This document shows positions 1 through 9,400 of a stretch of 51,567 bases of DNA, piece after piece; position 1 is the stretch's first letter, and each line of letters begins with the position of its first letter. Source of the DNA: an uncultured Lachnospiraceae bacterium (GTDB lineage Bacteria; Bacillota; Clostridia; Lachnospirales; Lachnospiraceae); contig CAJUNB010000029.1 in assembly GCA_910587635.1 (NCBI GenBank), positions 1 to 51,567 on the forward strand, written 5' to 3'. Both the position numbers and the translations under genes were made by a program. Under the pieces are notes generated by a model. That model was not told where the DNA came from and searched no databases. It was given only the letters and a program-made list of their open reading frames with translations.

Positions 1-70
1 ATAACATTGGAGGTTTTTTACTGTAAGCTAAAGCAGCTGTTATCACACCTGCATAGCAGGTGGTTTATTT

Positions 71-122
71 GTTTACCGATATTTCCATTTTTCGGAACTC
101 GAAAAACTCCATATCGGTAAAC
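71..122. repeat. Inverted repeat downstream of tuf
   Basis: A perfect 12-base inverted repeat (GTTTACCGATAT at 71-82, ATATCGGTAAAC at 111-122) encloses a second palindromic pair (TTTTTCG / CGAAAAA). A further small hairpin (CACCTGC / GCAGGTG) lies just upstream at about 47-63. It sits beyond the tuf terminator and contains no coding potential that I can recognise. It could be a processing or termination structure for the next, unseen gene on the left, or a small dispersed repeat. Confidence 0.6.
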
Positions 123-139
123 AGGCCCTTGGCCTAACC

Positions 140-170
140 AAAAAAAGGCTTCCCGATTTCTCGGAAAGCC
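140..170 (-). terminator. Rho-independent terminator of the str operon (after tuf)
   Basis: On the minus strand, GGCTTTCCGAG-aaat-CGGGAAGCC is followed by seven T residues. It begins 25 bases past the tuf stop codon and should end the rpsL-rpsG-fusA-tuf transcript. Confidence 0.9.
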
Positions 171-194
171 CCATAAAATCTAGCTTTTTACTAA

Positions 195-1382
195 TTACTC
201 AATAATCGTAGCCACACGACCAGAACCAACAGTTCTACCACCCTCACGGATAGCAAATGTGAGACCCTGCTCCATAGCGATCGGATGAATCAATTCCAGT
301 GTCATCTCTACGTTATCACCAGGCATGCACATCTCTACACCATCAGGAAGGTTGCATACGCCTGTAACGTCTGTTGTTCTGAAGTAGAACTGAGGTCTGT
401 AGTTATTGAAGAAAGGTGTATGACGGCCACCTTCGTCTTTTGTCAGAACGTAAACCTGAGCAGTAAATTTTGTATGGCATGTTACTGTACCCGGTTTTGC
501 AACGACCTGTCCTCTTTCGATATCTGTTCTCTGGATACCACGAAGAAGTACACCAATGTTGTCACCAGCTTCTGCCTGATCAAGCAGCTTACGGAACATC
601 TCGATACCTGTTACAACGGATTTCTGTGTCTCTTCTTTGATACCGATGATTTCTACTTCGTCGGACATATGAAGCTGTCCACGCTCTACTCTACCTGTAG
701 CAACTGTACCACGGCCTGTGATAGAGAAAACATCCTCGACAGGCATCAGGAACGGCTTATCTGTATCACGCTGAGGATCCGGAATATACTCGTCAACTGT
801 GCTCATGAGTTCCATGATCTTGTCGCCCCACTCGCCTGTAGGATCCTCCAGAGCTTTCAATGCGGAGCCTTTGATAATCGGGCAATCATTGAATCCATAC
901 TCTTCAAGCTGCTCTGTTACTTCCATCTCAACCAGCTCGATCAGCTCAGGATCGTCTACCATATCGCATTTGTTCAGGAATACTACGATATAAGGTACGC
1001 CTACCTGACGAGAAAGAAGGATGTGCTCCTTTGTCTGAGCCATAACACCGTCAGTTGCAGCTACTACGAGGATAGCGCCGTCCATCTGAGCAGCGCCGGT
1101 GATCATGTTCTTTACATAGTCAGCATGGCCTGGACAGTCAACGTGCGCATAATGTCTCTTCTCTGTCTCGTACTCAACGTGAGCTGTGGAAATTGTGATA
1201 CCACGTTCTCTCTCTTCAGGAGCTTTATCAATATTATCAAAATCTGTAGCAACGTTACCGGCAACTCTCTCTGCCAGAACTTTTGTAATTGCTGCTGTTA
1301 AAGTTGTTTTACCATGATCAACATGTCCAATGGTACCAATGTTACAATGTGGCTTTGTTCTTTCAAATTTAGCTTTAGCCAT
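195..1382 (-). CDS. tuf: Elongation factor Tu
   Basis: EF-Tu is the cytoplasmic GTPase that brings aminoacyl-tRNA to the ribosomal A site. The 395-residue product has the P-loop GHVDHGKT near residue 19, the switch region with RGITI, DCPGH (G3), and NKCD (G4), followed by the two beta-barrel domains, ending in GSGRVATIIE. Length matches the family. The start ATG has a GGAGG site seven bases upstream. It is the last gene of the str operon, 107 bases after fusA, and is followed by a strong terminator. No second copy is visible in this window. Confidence 0.99.
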   Translation of the reverse strand: MAKAKFERTKPHCNIGTIGHVDHGKTTLTAAITKVLAERVAGNVATDFDNIDKAPEERERGITISTAHVEYETEKRHYAHVDCPGHADYVKNMITGAAQMDGAILVVAATDGVMAQTKEHILLSRQVGVPYIVVFLNKCDMVDDPELIELVEMEVTEQLEEYGFNDCPIIKGSALKALEDPTGEWGDKIMELMSTVDEYIPDPQRDTDKPFLMPVEDVFSITGRGTVATGRVERGQLHMSDEVEIIGIKEETQKSVVTGIEMFRKLLDQAEAGDNIGVLLRGIQRTDIERGQVVAKPGTVTCHTKFTAQVYVLTKDEGGRHTPFFNNYRPQFYFRTTDVTGVCNLPDGVEMCMPGDNVEMTLELIHPIAMEQGLTFAIREGGRTVGSGRVATIIE

Positions 1383-1489
1383 TTTTATATTCCTCCTTGA
1401 TTTTGCTTTCTTACTAAACTCAGTTTCAAAAATCTACTCGGCTACTTTTGATTATAGTAAAGATAGCCAGATATTTCAAGTATTTTTTC

Positions 1490-3613
1490 CTATTTTCCCT
1501 TTGCTGCCAGTACCTTTTCCTGAACATTTTTGGGAACCTGTTCGTACTTTTCAAAGAACATGGAATAGTTTCCTCTTCCCTGTGTCTTAGAACGCAGATC
1601 AGTAGAATAACCGAACATCTCAGCAAGAGGTACATAAGCTTTTACCATCTTGCCGCCGCCGACATCTTCCATGCCTTCGATACGTCCACGACGGGAATTG
1701 ATATCACCAATGACGTCTCCCATATATTCTTCCGGCATCGTCACTTCCACCTTCATGATAGGCTCCAGAAGTACAGGAGCTGCTTTCTGCATCGCTTCTT
1801 TGAACGCAAGAGAACCTGCGATGTGGAATGCCATTTCGGAAGAGTCCACTTCATGATAGGAGCCGTCATATACATTCGCATATACACCCACTACCGGGAA
1901 TCCGCCTAAAATACCTGCTTTTGTCGCTTCCTCGATACCTTCACCAACTGCAGGGATATATTCCTTCGGAATGGCACCACCTACAACACTGGATTCAAAT
2001 TTAAACAGCTGATCGCCATTGGCATCCATCGGCGCAAATCTGACTTTACAATGTCCGTACTGACCACGGCCACCGGATTGCTTAGCATATTTGCTGTCCA
2101 CTTCGACTTCTTTTGTAATCGCTTCTTTATAGGCAACCTGAGGCGCACCTACATTTGCCTCTACCTTGAACTCACGCAGCAGTCTGTCTACGATAATCTC
2201 AAGATGCAGTTCACCCATTCCGGCGATAATCGTCTGGCCTGTCTCCGCATTCGTATGTGCGCGGAATGTAGGATCTTCTTCAGCCAACTTTGCAAGAGCT
2301 TCGCCCATCTTACCCTGACCTGCTTTTGTCTTGGGTTCGATTGCCAGTTCGATAACCGGCTCCGGGAATTCCATGGATTCCAGAATAACCGGATGCTGAT
2401 CGTCACAGATCGTATCGCCTGTCGTCGTAAATTTGAAACCTACTGCCGCAGCGATATCGCCGGAATAAACCTTATCCAGCTCTGCTCTCTTGTTTGCATG
2501 CATCTGCAGGATACGTCCTACACGCTCTTTTTTATCTTTTGTCGCGTTCAGTACATAGGAACCGGAGTTCATCGTACCGGAATATACGCGGAAAAATGCA
2601 AGTTTTCCAACAAACGGATCGGCCATGATCTTAAACGCAAGTGCAGAAAACGGCTCATCATCAGAAGAGTGCCGCTCCACTTCATTTCCTTCCAGATCGG
2701 TACCCTTTATTGAAGGGATATCTGTAGGTGCAGGCATGAATTCAAGAACCGCATCCAGAAGCTTCTGTACTCCCCTGTTTCTGTATGCACTACCACAGCA
2801 TACAGGAACTGCTGTACATTCACATGTTCCTTTCCGCAGAGCTGCCTTCAATGCATCCACATCGGGCTCTTCCCCTTCCAGATATGCCATCATCAGATCG
2901 TCATCCAGCTCACAGATCTTCTCCACCAGCTCGGTACGATACAGTTCAGCATCATCCTTCATATCATCGGGAATGTCTGTAATAGAAATGCTTTCACCCT
3001 TATCATCGTTATAGATATAGGCCTTCATTTCGAACAGATCGATAATTCCCTGGAAATCATCTTCCTTACCAATGGGAAGCTGCAAAATAACTGCATTCTT
3101 GCCCAATCTCGTTTTGATTTGTTCTACAGCGCCATAGAAATCCGCACCCAAAATGTCCATTTTATTGATAAATGCCATTCTTGGTACATTGTAGGTATCA
3201 GCCTGGCGCCACACATTTTCTGACTGTGGTTCTACACCGCCCTTTGCACAGAACACGCCGACTGCGCCATCGAGCACGCGGAGCGAACGCTCCACTTCCA
3301 CCGTGAAGTCAACGTGCCCGGGCGTATCAATAATATTGATACGATGCTCCAATGCACCCGGCTTCGGTTTACAGTTTTCTTCCAGTGTCCAGTGACATGT
3401 TGTAGCGGCTGACGTAATGGTAATACCTCTCTCCTGCTCCTGCTCCATCCAGTCCATCGTAGCAGTACCTTCATGCGTATCACCAATCTTATAATTTACA
3501 CCGGTATAGTACAGGATACGTTCTGTAAGTGTTGTCTTACCCGCATCGATATGTGCCATAATACCAATGTTTCTTGTCCTTTCTAATGGATATTCTCTTC
3601 CACTTCCAGCCAA
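1490..3613 (-). CDS. fusA: Elongation factor G, TTG start
   Basis: EF-G is the GTPase that drives ribosomal translocation and, with RRF, ribosome recycling. The 707-residue protein shows MAHIDAGKTT (P-loop), RGITI, DTPGH and NKMD motifs, followed by domains II-V, ending in a lysine-rich tail. The first codon is TTG (3611-3613), preceded at eight bases by GGAGGAAA; the encoded MAGSGREYPLERTRNIG start fits the family, and no ATG or GTG lies at an alternative plausible site. It begins 14 bases after the rpsG stop, so it is co-transcribed and probably translationally coupled. Confidence 0.98.
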   Translation of the reverse strand: MAGSGREYPLERTRNIGIMAHIDAGKTTLTERILYYTGVNYKIGDTHEGTATMDWMEQEQERGITITSAATTCHWTLEENCKPKPGALEHRINIIDTPGHVDFTVEVERSLRVLDGAVGVFCAKGGVEPQSENVWRQADTYNVPRMAFINKMDILGADFYGAVEQIKTRLGKNAVILQLPIGKEDDFQGIIDLFEMKAYIYNDDKGESISITDIPDDMKDDAELYRTELVEKICELDDDLMMAYLEGEEPDVDALKAALRKGTCECTAVPVCCGSAYRNRGVQKLLDAVLEFMPAPTDIPSIKGTDLEGNEVERHSSDDEPFSALAFKIMADPFVGKLAFFRVYSGTMNSGSYVLNATKDKKERVGRILQMHANKRAELDKVYSGDIAAAVGFKFTTTGDTICDDQHPVILESMEFPEPVIELAIEPKTKAGQGKMGEALAKLAEEDPTFRAHTNAETGQTIIAGMGELHLEIIVDRLLREFKVEANVGAPQVAYKEAITKEVEVDSKYAKQSGGRGQYGHCKVRFAPMDANGDQLFKFESSVVGGAIPKEYIPAVGEGIEEATKAGILGGFPVVGVYANVYDGSYHEVDSSEMAFHIAGSLAFKEAMQKAAPVLLEPIMKVEVTMPEEYMGDVIGDINSRRGRIEGMEDVGGGKMVKAYVPLAEMFGYSTDLRSKTQGRGNYSMFFEKYEQVPKNVQEKVLAAKGK

Positions 3614-3627
3614 GGGTATTTCCTCCT

Positions 3628-4098
3628 TTAGAATCTGTAATGTGCAAATGCTTTGTTTGCTTCTGCCATCTTATGCATATCTTCTTTTCTCTTAACAGCA
3701 GCGCCTGTGCCATTTGCAGCATCCAGGATTTCATTTGCCAGTCTGTCTACCATTGTTTTCTCGCCTCTTTTACGGGAAAACATAGTCAGCCAGCGAAGCC
3801 CCAGGGCCTGACGTCTGTCCGCCCTTACTTCGATCGGCACCTGGTATGTGGCACCACCGATACGTCTTGCCTTAACTTCCAGAACTGGCATTATATTGTT
3901 CATAGCTTCTTCGAATACGTCAAGTGCAGGCTTTCCAGCCTTTTCCTCAACCTTCGCAAATGCACCATATACAATTTTCTGTGCAACACCTTTCTTACCA
4001 TCTAACATAATGTTATTGATAAGCTTTGTTACCACCTTATTATTGTATAAAGGATCTGCCAATACATCTCTTTTTTGAATATGTCCTTTACGTGGCAC
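3628..4098 (-). CDS. rpsG: 30S ribosomal protein S7, GTG start
   Basis: S7 nucleates assembly of the 30S head and contacts the E site. I place the start at the GTG at 4096-4098 (encoded VPRKGHIQKRD), because it has AAGGAGGG seven bases upstream and gives the usual 156 residues. The upstream in-frame ATG would place the ribosome binding site inside the gene. The protein ends KAFAHYRF. Second gene of the str operon. The gap of 137 bases to rpsL could hold the S7 translational operator known from E. coli, but I cannot align it. Confidence 0.98.
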   Translation of the reverse strand: MPRKGHIQKRDVLADPLYNNKVVTKLINNIMLDGKKGVAQKIVYGAFAKVEEKAGKPALDVFEEAMNNIMPVLEVKARRIGGATYQVPIEVRADRRQALGLRWLTMFSRKRGEKTMVDRLANEILDAANGTGAAVKRKEDMHKMAEANKAFAHYRF

Positions 4099-4235
4099 GG
4101 TTCTTCCCTCCTTAATCATCAAAGACTTAATTCATCGGTACTCACAATTCTAACCTGTGTTCGTGCGGTATTCTTTCACAAAATCCCAACACTCTTTAAA
4201 TCAGTTTACTTGTGGTACATGCAAAATCATCCTAC

Positions 4236-4658
4236 CTATTTTGCTGCTTTTTTCGGTCTCTTAGCACCGTATTTGGAACGAGCCTGTCTCCTGTTGGCAA
4301 CACCTGCCGTATCAAGAGTACCTCTGATTACATGGTATCTTGTACCAGGCAGATCCTTTACCCTTCCGCCTCTTACAAGAACAACGCTATGCTCCTGTAA
4401 ATTGTGACCTTCTCCCGGAATATAGCTTGTCACTTCGATTCCGTTGGAAAGACGTACTCTGGCGATCTTTCTCAGTGCGGAGTTCGGCTTCTTCGGAGTC
4501 GCAGTCTTAACAGCAGTACAAACGCCTCTCTTCTGAGGAGAAGATGTTCCGATTGCTTTCTTGCGAAGAGAGTTGTATCCTCTCTGAAGTGCCGGAGCGG
4601 TAGACTTCTTGACAGATGTCTCACGACCTTTTCTTACTAACTGGTTAAATGTTGGCAT
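4236..4658 (-). CDS. rpsL: 30S ribosomal protein S12
   Basis: S12 lies at the decoding centre and helps control translational accuracy. The 140-residue protein begins MPTFNQLVRKGRE and carries the two conserved loops TPKKPNSALRK and HSVVLVRGGRVKDLPG. The lysines whose substitution gives streptomycin resistance in E. coli (K42/K43 and K87/K88 region) are the wild-type lysines here. The ribosome binding site is GAGGTG seven bases before ATG. First gene of the str operon, reached through a long structured leader (4659-4908). Confidence 0.98.
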   Translation of the reverse strand: MPTFNQLVRKGRETSVKKSTAPALQRGYNSLRKKAIGTSSPQKRGVCTAVKTATPKKPNSALRKIARVRLSNGIEVTSYIPGEGHNLQEHSVVLVRGGRVKDLPGTRYHVIRGTLDTAGVANRRQARSKYGAKRPKKAAK

Positions 4659-4908
4659 TCTGTTTCACCTCTTTCATAATGTAATGTAATAATAGTTTCC
4701 CATACGCGCTGCAGATATGCTCTTGACATTATAAAAAAGAATCGCGCCCTCGCGATTCGCCACGCGCGAGCGGACTACGACGTAAAGCTAGCCCTTTAGG
4801 GCACCAGCAGTCATTTCCTCTCCGCGAGCTGTGCATCTATATTTTTGTTCTACAGACAATTGCGAAGCAATTTTCTATAAAACAAAAGAAATGCATCTGC
4901 ATGCACGC
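4659..4908 (-). promoter_or_regulatory. Long structured leader of the str operon, candidate attenuator
   Basis: About 250 untranslated bases separate a strong promoter from rpsL. Read as RNA, the leader has an A/U-rich hairpin with an AAUUGC-uucg-GCAAUU type tip (around 4845-4895), a branched region with GCCCU-aa-AGGGC (about 4790-4803) closed by GACUGC/GUAGUC, and then an intrinsic terminator (4733-4758). The hexamer CUCGCG occurs twice upstream (4823-4828 and 4765-4770) and is complementary to CGCGAG in the 5' arm of that terminator (4749-4754), so antiterminator and terminator pairings exclude each other. I do not recognise it as a named leader family. The regulator is unknown; S12 or S7 feedback is an inference. 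Confidence 0.55.
4733..4758 (-). terminator. Intrinsic terminator inside the rpsL leader
   Basis: GAATCGCG-aggg-CGCGATTC followed by six T residues on the minus strand: an eight-pair GC-rich stem with a four-base loop. It would stop read-through from the upstream transglutaminase gene and could also attenuate the str operon, since the str promoter at 4915-4943 lies upstream of it. Confidence 0.85.
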
Positions 4909-4914
4909 CTAATT

Positions 4915-4943
4915 AGTATACGTGTTTGCAAATGCATTGTCAA
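4915..4943 (-). promoter_or_regulatory. Sigma-A promoter of the str operon
   Basis: TTGACA (4938-4943) and TATACT (4915-4920) are separated by 17 bases on the minus strand. It starts just after the stop codon of the transglutaminase-like gene, predicting a transcript start near 4908 and a leader of about 250 nt before rpsL. Confidence 0.8.
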
Positions 4944-4951
4944 TCCCCTTT

Positions 4952-5836
4952 TTAATAAATGAACCTTGTCTGATAGCCCGAACCGTCTCCTATAAAACCT
5001 TGCAGCGCCACATCCTCTGAAACAGCAGCAAATGTAGGATCCATCAATGTCCAATTACTACCGTCAAACCGGATAACCCCATTTATCCATCCCTCTTCCT
5101 GCACATAGACATTGACCCAGGCATGATAGGCGCCATCCACATATCCTACATCTATTCTGGCCGGTATCCCCTGGCTCCTCAACATACTTACCATAAGAGA
5201 CGCATAATCCAGACAAATCCCTTTTTTATTGGCCAGAATCACATCTACATCAGGAAGATATCCGCTCTCCACACTGGAAGCTTTCTCATAATCATAGATT
5301 ATATTATCCTTTATATAATTGTATATATTGGAAACCACTTCCAGGTCCGTCTGTGCGGAGACAGATAACTGACCAGCCATTTTTACCGTCTCACTGTCCG
5401 GGTGAAAATTTGCATATTGATTCGGATACAAGTAAGGGCCAAACAGATTGGTAATCTCTACATAAACAGGCTGTTTCAATACAGCGGTATACCGGTTCCC
5501 TTCAATGTTTTCATAGATGCTTACCAAATACTCCCCATTCCCCGCAGACAGCGGAAAAACTTCGTCTCCCCCATGCAGGTCATATGTATAAGTATTATTA
5601 TCCTGCCCTGTGATCTGCAGCTTCACTTTCGGGCAGTCACCATAATAACCGGCCACAATATACCCTTCTGCAACATTGGACAGATCCAGTTTTGCAGGAC
5701 CTGACAAACATACAACTTCCCCGGATATCTGTACAGCAGGACAGGCCACATTCGTTCTTTCCGCATGGACAGTCACAGGCATAGAAAACATACAAGTAAA
5801 CGACAGCACCACTGCCATAATATTTTTCTTTTTCAT
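4952..5836 (-). CDS. Secreted transglutaminase-like cysteine protease-fold protein
   Basis: The protein has an N-terminal signal peptide (MKKK, hydrophobic core, VHA cleavage site near residue 25), a beta-rich middle part and a C-terminal transglutaminase-like domain. The expected catalytic triad is visible: Cys about 208 in KGICLDYAS, His about 238 in YHAWVN and Asp about 266 in LMDPTF. Such bacterial domains act as peptidases or crosslinkers outside the cell; the substrate is unknown. I chose the ATG at 5836 because AGAGAGG lies seven bases before it; the earlier ATGs at 5842 and 5872 are too close to, or upstream of, that site. It follows the membrane-protein gene at 5873 and is probably co-transcribed with it. 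Confidence 0.85.
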   Translation of the reverse strand: MKKKNIMAVVLSFTCMFSMPVTVHAERTNVACPAVQISGEVVCLSGPAKLDLSNVAEGYIVAGYYGDCPKVKLQITGQDNNTYTYDLHGGDEVFPLSAGNGEYLVSIYENIEGNRYTAVLKQPVYVEITNLFGPYLYPNQYANFHPDSETVKMAGQLSVSAQTDLEVVSNIYNYIKDNIIYDYEKASSVESGYLPDVDVILANKKGICLDYASLMVSMLRSQGIPARIDVGYVDGAYHAWVNVYVQEEGWINGVIRFDGSNWTLMDPTFAAVSEDVALQGFIGDGSGYQTRFIY

Positions 5837-5872
5837 ATCCATACCTCTCTGATTAGAAAAGTCTTTTATCAT

Positions 5873-6325
5873 TTATCCGGCGATCGGATATGTCATCCAA
5901 TCGAAATAATCAATGGAACATGCTGCCACCTGCCTGCCCAACTGGTAAACAAGGCTGCTATTCACAGTTTTGGGTGCCATAAAAGATGTCCCCATTACGA
6001 TACCAACACCAGCCAATGCACAAATACACTCAATGACAAACCTTTTTCTATTGTCAGGCTTTTTTATGCATAATGCCATGCGAATAAGAAATATGATACA
6101 TACGCTCAACGGAATAAAAAATATCAGAAAACCAGCTCCGATACTTCCTGTTGCAGTATACTCCAACGATATTCCTCCAAAGCCTCCCCAGCCATGCCAT
6201 AATACCTCAATGAAAATACCGGCTTCCAAAAGGGTCAGAATAGCAAACAATAAAAAGATTGCTACTATACGGTTCTTCTGAATGAAAAATCCCTCTTCAC
6301 TATAAAGGAATATATCTTTCCGCAT
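5873..6325 (-). CDS. Small integral membrane protein of unknown function
   Basis: About 150 residues with a charged N-terminus (MRKDIFLYSEEGFF) and about three to four hydrophobic segments: AIFLLFAILTLLEAGIFI, a glycine-rich second stretch ending in FLIFFIPLSVCIIFLI-like sequence, and CICALAGVGIVMG. No family recognised. I chose the ATG at 6325, preceded by GGAGAG, over an in-frame GTG at 6337. It is upstream of, and probably in one transcript with, the secreted transglutaminase-like gene, so the two may form a membrane/secreted pair. This pair is inserted between rpoC and rpsL, which are often adjacent in Firmicutes. Confidence 0.7.
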   Translation of the reverse strand: MRKDIFLYSEEGFFIQKNRIVAIFLLFAILTLLEAGIFIEVLWHGWGGFGGISLEYTATGSIGAGFLIFFIPLSVCIIFLIRMALCIKKPDNRKRFVIECICALAGVGIVMGTSFMAPKTVNSSLVYQLGRQVAACSIDYFDWMTYPIAG

Positions 6326-6412
6326 ACAACTCTCCACAACAGCTTTCTTTGTCCGATCCCATCACCCTGATTTATTATTGTAATTATAGCCTATTTAAAG
6401 TAAGAATACAAT

Positions 6413-6446
6413 AAAAGAGCACTCCCCTTTTACGGAATGCTCTTTT
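6413..6446 (-). terminator. Terminator after rpoC
   Basis: AAAAGAGCATTCC / GGAGTGCTCTTTT inverted repeat on the minus strand with a short loop and a T-rich 3' arm, 22 bases past the rpoC stop. The A/T-rich arms make it potentially bidirectional. Confidence 0.85.
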
Positions 6447-6468
6447 GTTTTGATTCCTATTCTATTAT

Positions 6469-9400
6469 TCAGACATTGGCTTCATCCAGTTCCTCTTCAC
6501 TCTCTGAGAAATCTGTCTCTTCTTCCATGTCTTCCTCTATGTCATCTGTCAGCTCTTCTTCTGGAAGCTCTTCCATTTCATCATCCACATCAGCAAAATC
6601 ATCCAAGTCTGCTTCTGTTTCCACATCTTCCATCAGCTCATCCTCTTCCGTCATCTCCCCGGAAAAAATCAGTTCCTCATCGAAGGAAATCGTATCGTCC
6701 AGCTCTACATCTGAACTGAGCTTTACATTGCGATACCGTTTCATACCGGTACCTGCAGGAATCAGTTTACCGATAATGATATTTTCTTTCAGACCGATCA
6801 GGTTATCGACTTTACCCTTGATAGCAGCTTCTGTCAATACCTTGGTAGTCTCCTGGAAAGATGCTGCTGACAGGAAGGAATTGGTGGCAAGTGCCGCCTT
6901 TGTAATACCCAGCATTACCTGTTTGCCCTCTGCAGGCTCCTTACCTTCCGCAATGAGTTTTTCGTTGATTTCCTCATAGTCGAGTACATCCACAAGTGTA
7001 CCCGGCAAAAACTCCGTATCGCCGCTGTTTTCGATACGTGTCTTTTTCAACATCTGCCGCACAATAACTTCGATATGCTTATCACTGATATCAACACCTT
7101 GCAGACGGTATACACGCTGAACTTCCCGGAGCATATAATCCTGTACTGCACGGATTCCTTTGATTTTCAACAGATCGTGAGGATTTACGCTACCTTCTGT
7201 CAACTCGTCACCGGCTTCCAGAATCGCCCCATCCAGCACTCTGATACGGGAACCATAGGGAATGAGATAAGCTTTGCTTTCTCCTGTCTCCTGATTGGTA
7301 ATGACAATTTCCCGTTTTTTCTTCGTATCCCGCATTTCTACAATGCCGCCAAACTCTGCGATAATCGCAAGACCTTTCGGCTTTCTCGCTTCGAAAAGCT
7401 CCTCTACACGGGGAAGACCCTGGGTAATATCATCACCGGCTACGCCGCCTGTGTGGAACGTACGCATTGTCAGCTGTGTGCCCGGTTCTCCAATGGACTG
7501 TGCAGCTATAATACCCACTGCTTCTCCTACCTGTACTGGCTCTCCACTGGCCATGTTCGCACCATAACATTTGGAACAGATACCGTTGTGGGAACGGCAT
7601 CCCAATATGGTACGGATTTTCACTGCTTCCACCGGACCGCCCTTATCGTCCACACCTTCACTCAGGATACGCGCTGCACGGCTGGGTGTAATCATATGAT
7701 TTTTCTTAACAATAATATTTCCGTCTCTGTCTTTGATCTCCTCGCAGGAGACTCTTCCTGTAATTCTGTCTTTGAGGCTCTCGATGGTTTCCTTGCCATC
7801 CATGAACGCTTTTACCGTCATGCCGGGAATATCTTCCCTGTCTTCGGAGCAGTCGATTTCACGAATAATCAGCTCCTGTGACACATCCACCATACGCCGG
7901 GTCAGATAACCGGAGTCCGCCGTACGAAGCGCCGTATCGGACAGGCCTTTTCTCGCGCCATGAGCCGACATGAAATACTCCAATACATCCAGGCCTTCAC
8001 GGAAATTGGATTTGATCGGCAGCTCAATCGTTCTTCCCGTTGTATCAGCCATCAGTCCACGCATACCAGCCAGCTGCTTGATCTGCTGGTTGGAACCACG
8101 GGCACCGGAGTCGGCCATCATAAAAATGTTATTATATTTATCCAGACCTGCCAACAGTACGTCTGTCAGCTCTTTATCGGTCTCATTCCATGTCTCTACT
8201 ACGGCACGATACCTTTCTTCTTCCGTAATAAGACCCCTTCTGAAATTCTGGGAAATCTTATCTACCGTAGCCTGCGCATCGTCCAACATCTGCTGCTTCT
8301 GCTCAGGTACTGTCATGTCAGAGATCGATACGGTCATTGCTGCCTTCGTAGAATATTTATAACCGGTGGACTTGATATCGTCCAGCACTTCTGCCGTTCT
8401 GGATGCTCCATGAGTATTGATGACCTTTTCCAGAATCTGCTTTAGTCCCTTTTTCCCTACATGGAAGTCTACTTCCAGCTTCAGGAAGTTTCCCGGCTCC
8501 CTTCTGTCTACAAAACCCAGATCCTGAGGGAGTATCTCATTGAAGATAAAGCGTCCCAACGTAGATTCCACATTACCGCTAATGATTTCTCCCTCTGCAT
8601 TTTTCTTACTTACCCGCACTATAATCTTAGAATGCAGAGTAATCGCCTTATTTTCATAAGCCAAAATGGCTTCATTGACATTCCTGAAAAATTTTCCTTC
8701 CCCAAGCGCTCCCGGACGCTCCTGGGTCAGATAATAGATACCGAGCACCATATCCTGAGAAGGTACAGCTACCGGACCACCATCCGAAGGTTTTAACAGG
8801 TTGTTGGGAGACAGTAACAGGAAACGACACTCCGCCTGGGCCTCTACAGATAAAGGCAAGTGTACCGCCATCTGATCTCCATCAAAATCCGCATTGAATG
8901 CAGTACATACGAGAGGATGAAGCTTGATAGCCTTACCCTCCACCAGTATCGGTTCAAAAGCCTGTATTCCCAGCCTGTGCAGTGTAGGCGCACGGTTCAG
9001 CATAACAGGATGTTCATTGATTACTTCTTCCAGCACATCCCATACTTGCGTATCCAGTCGTTCTACCAGTTTCTTGGCATTTTTAATATTCTGGGAAATC
9101 CCCTTAGCCACCAATTCCTTCATAACGAAAGGCTTGAACAGTTCAATTGCCATTTCCTTGGGAAGACCACACTGATATATTTTCAGCTCCGGTCCCACTA
9201 CGATAACCGAACGCCCGGAATAATCCACACGCTTTCCAAGAAGGTTCTGACGGAACCGGCCGGACTTTCCCTTTAACATATCGGACAGAGACTTCAGTGC
9301 CCTGTTCCCCGGCCCGGTGACAGGTCTCCCCCTTCTGCCATTATCGATCAGTGCATCCACAGCTTCCTGCAGCATTCTTTTTTCATTTCTGACAATAATG

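Noticed and set aside
285..1301. Plus-strand open frame of 338 codons opposite tuf
   Set aside because: Mirror of the biased codon use of tuf; Cys-rich nonsense sequence.
6437..6979. Serine-rich plus-strand frame
   Set aside because: It is the complement of the acidic GAA/GAT-rich tail of rpoC, not a gene.
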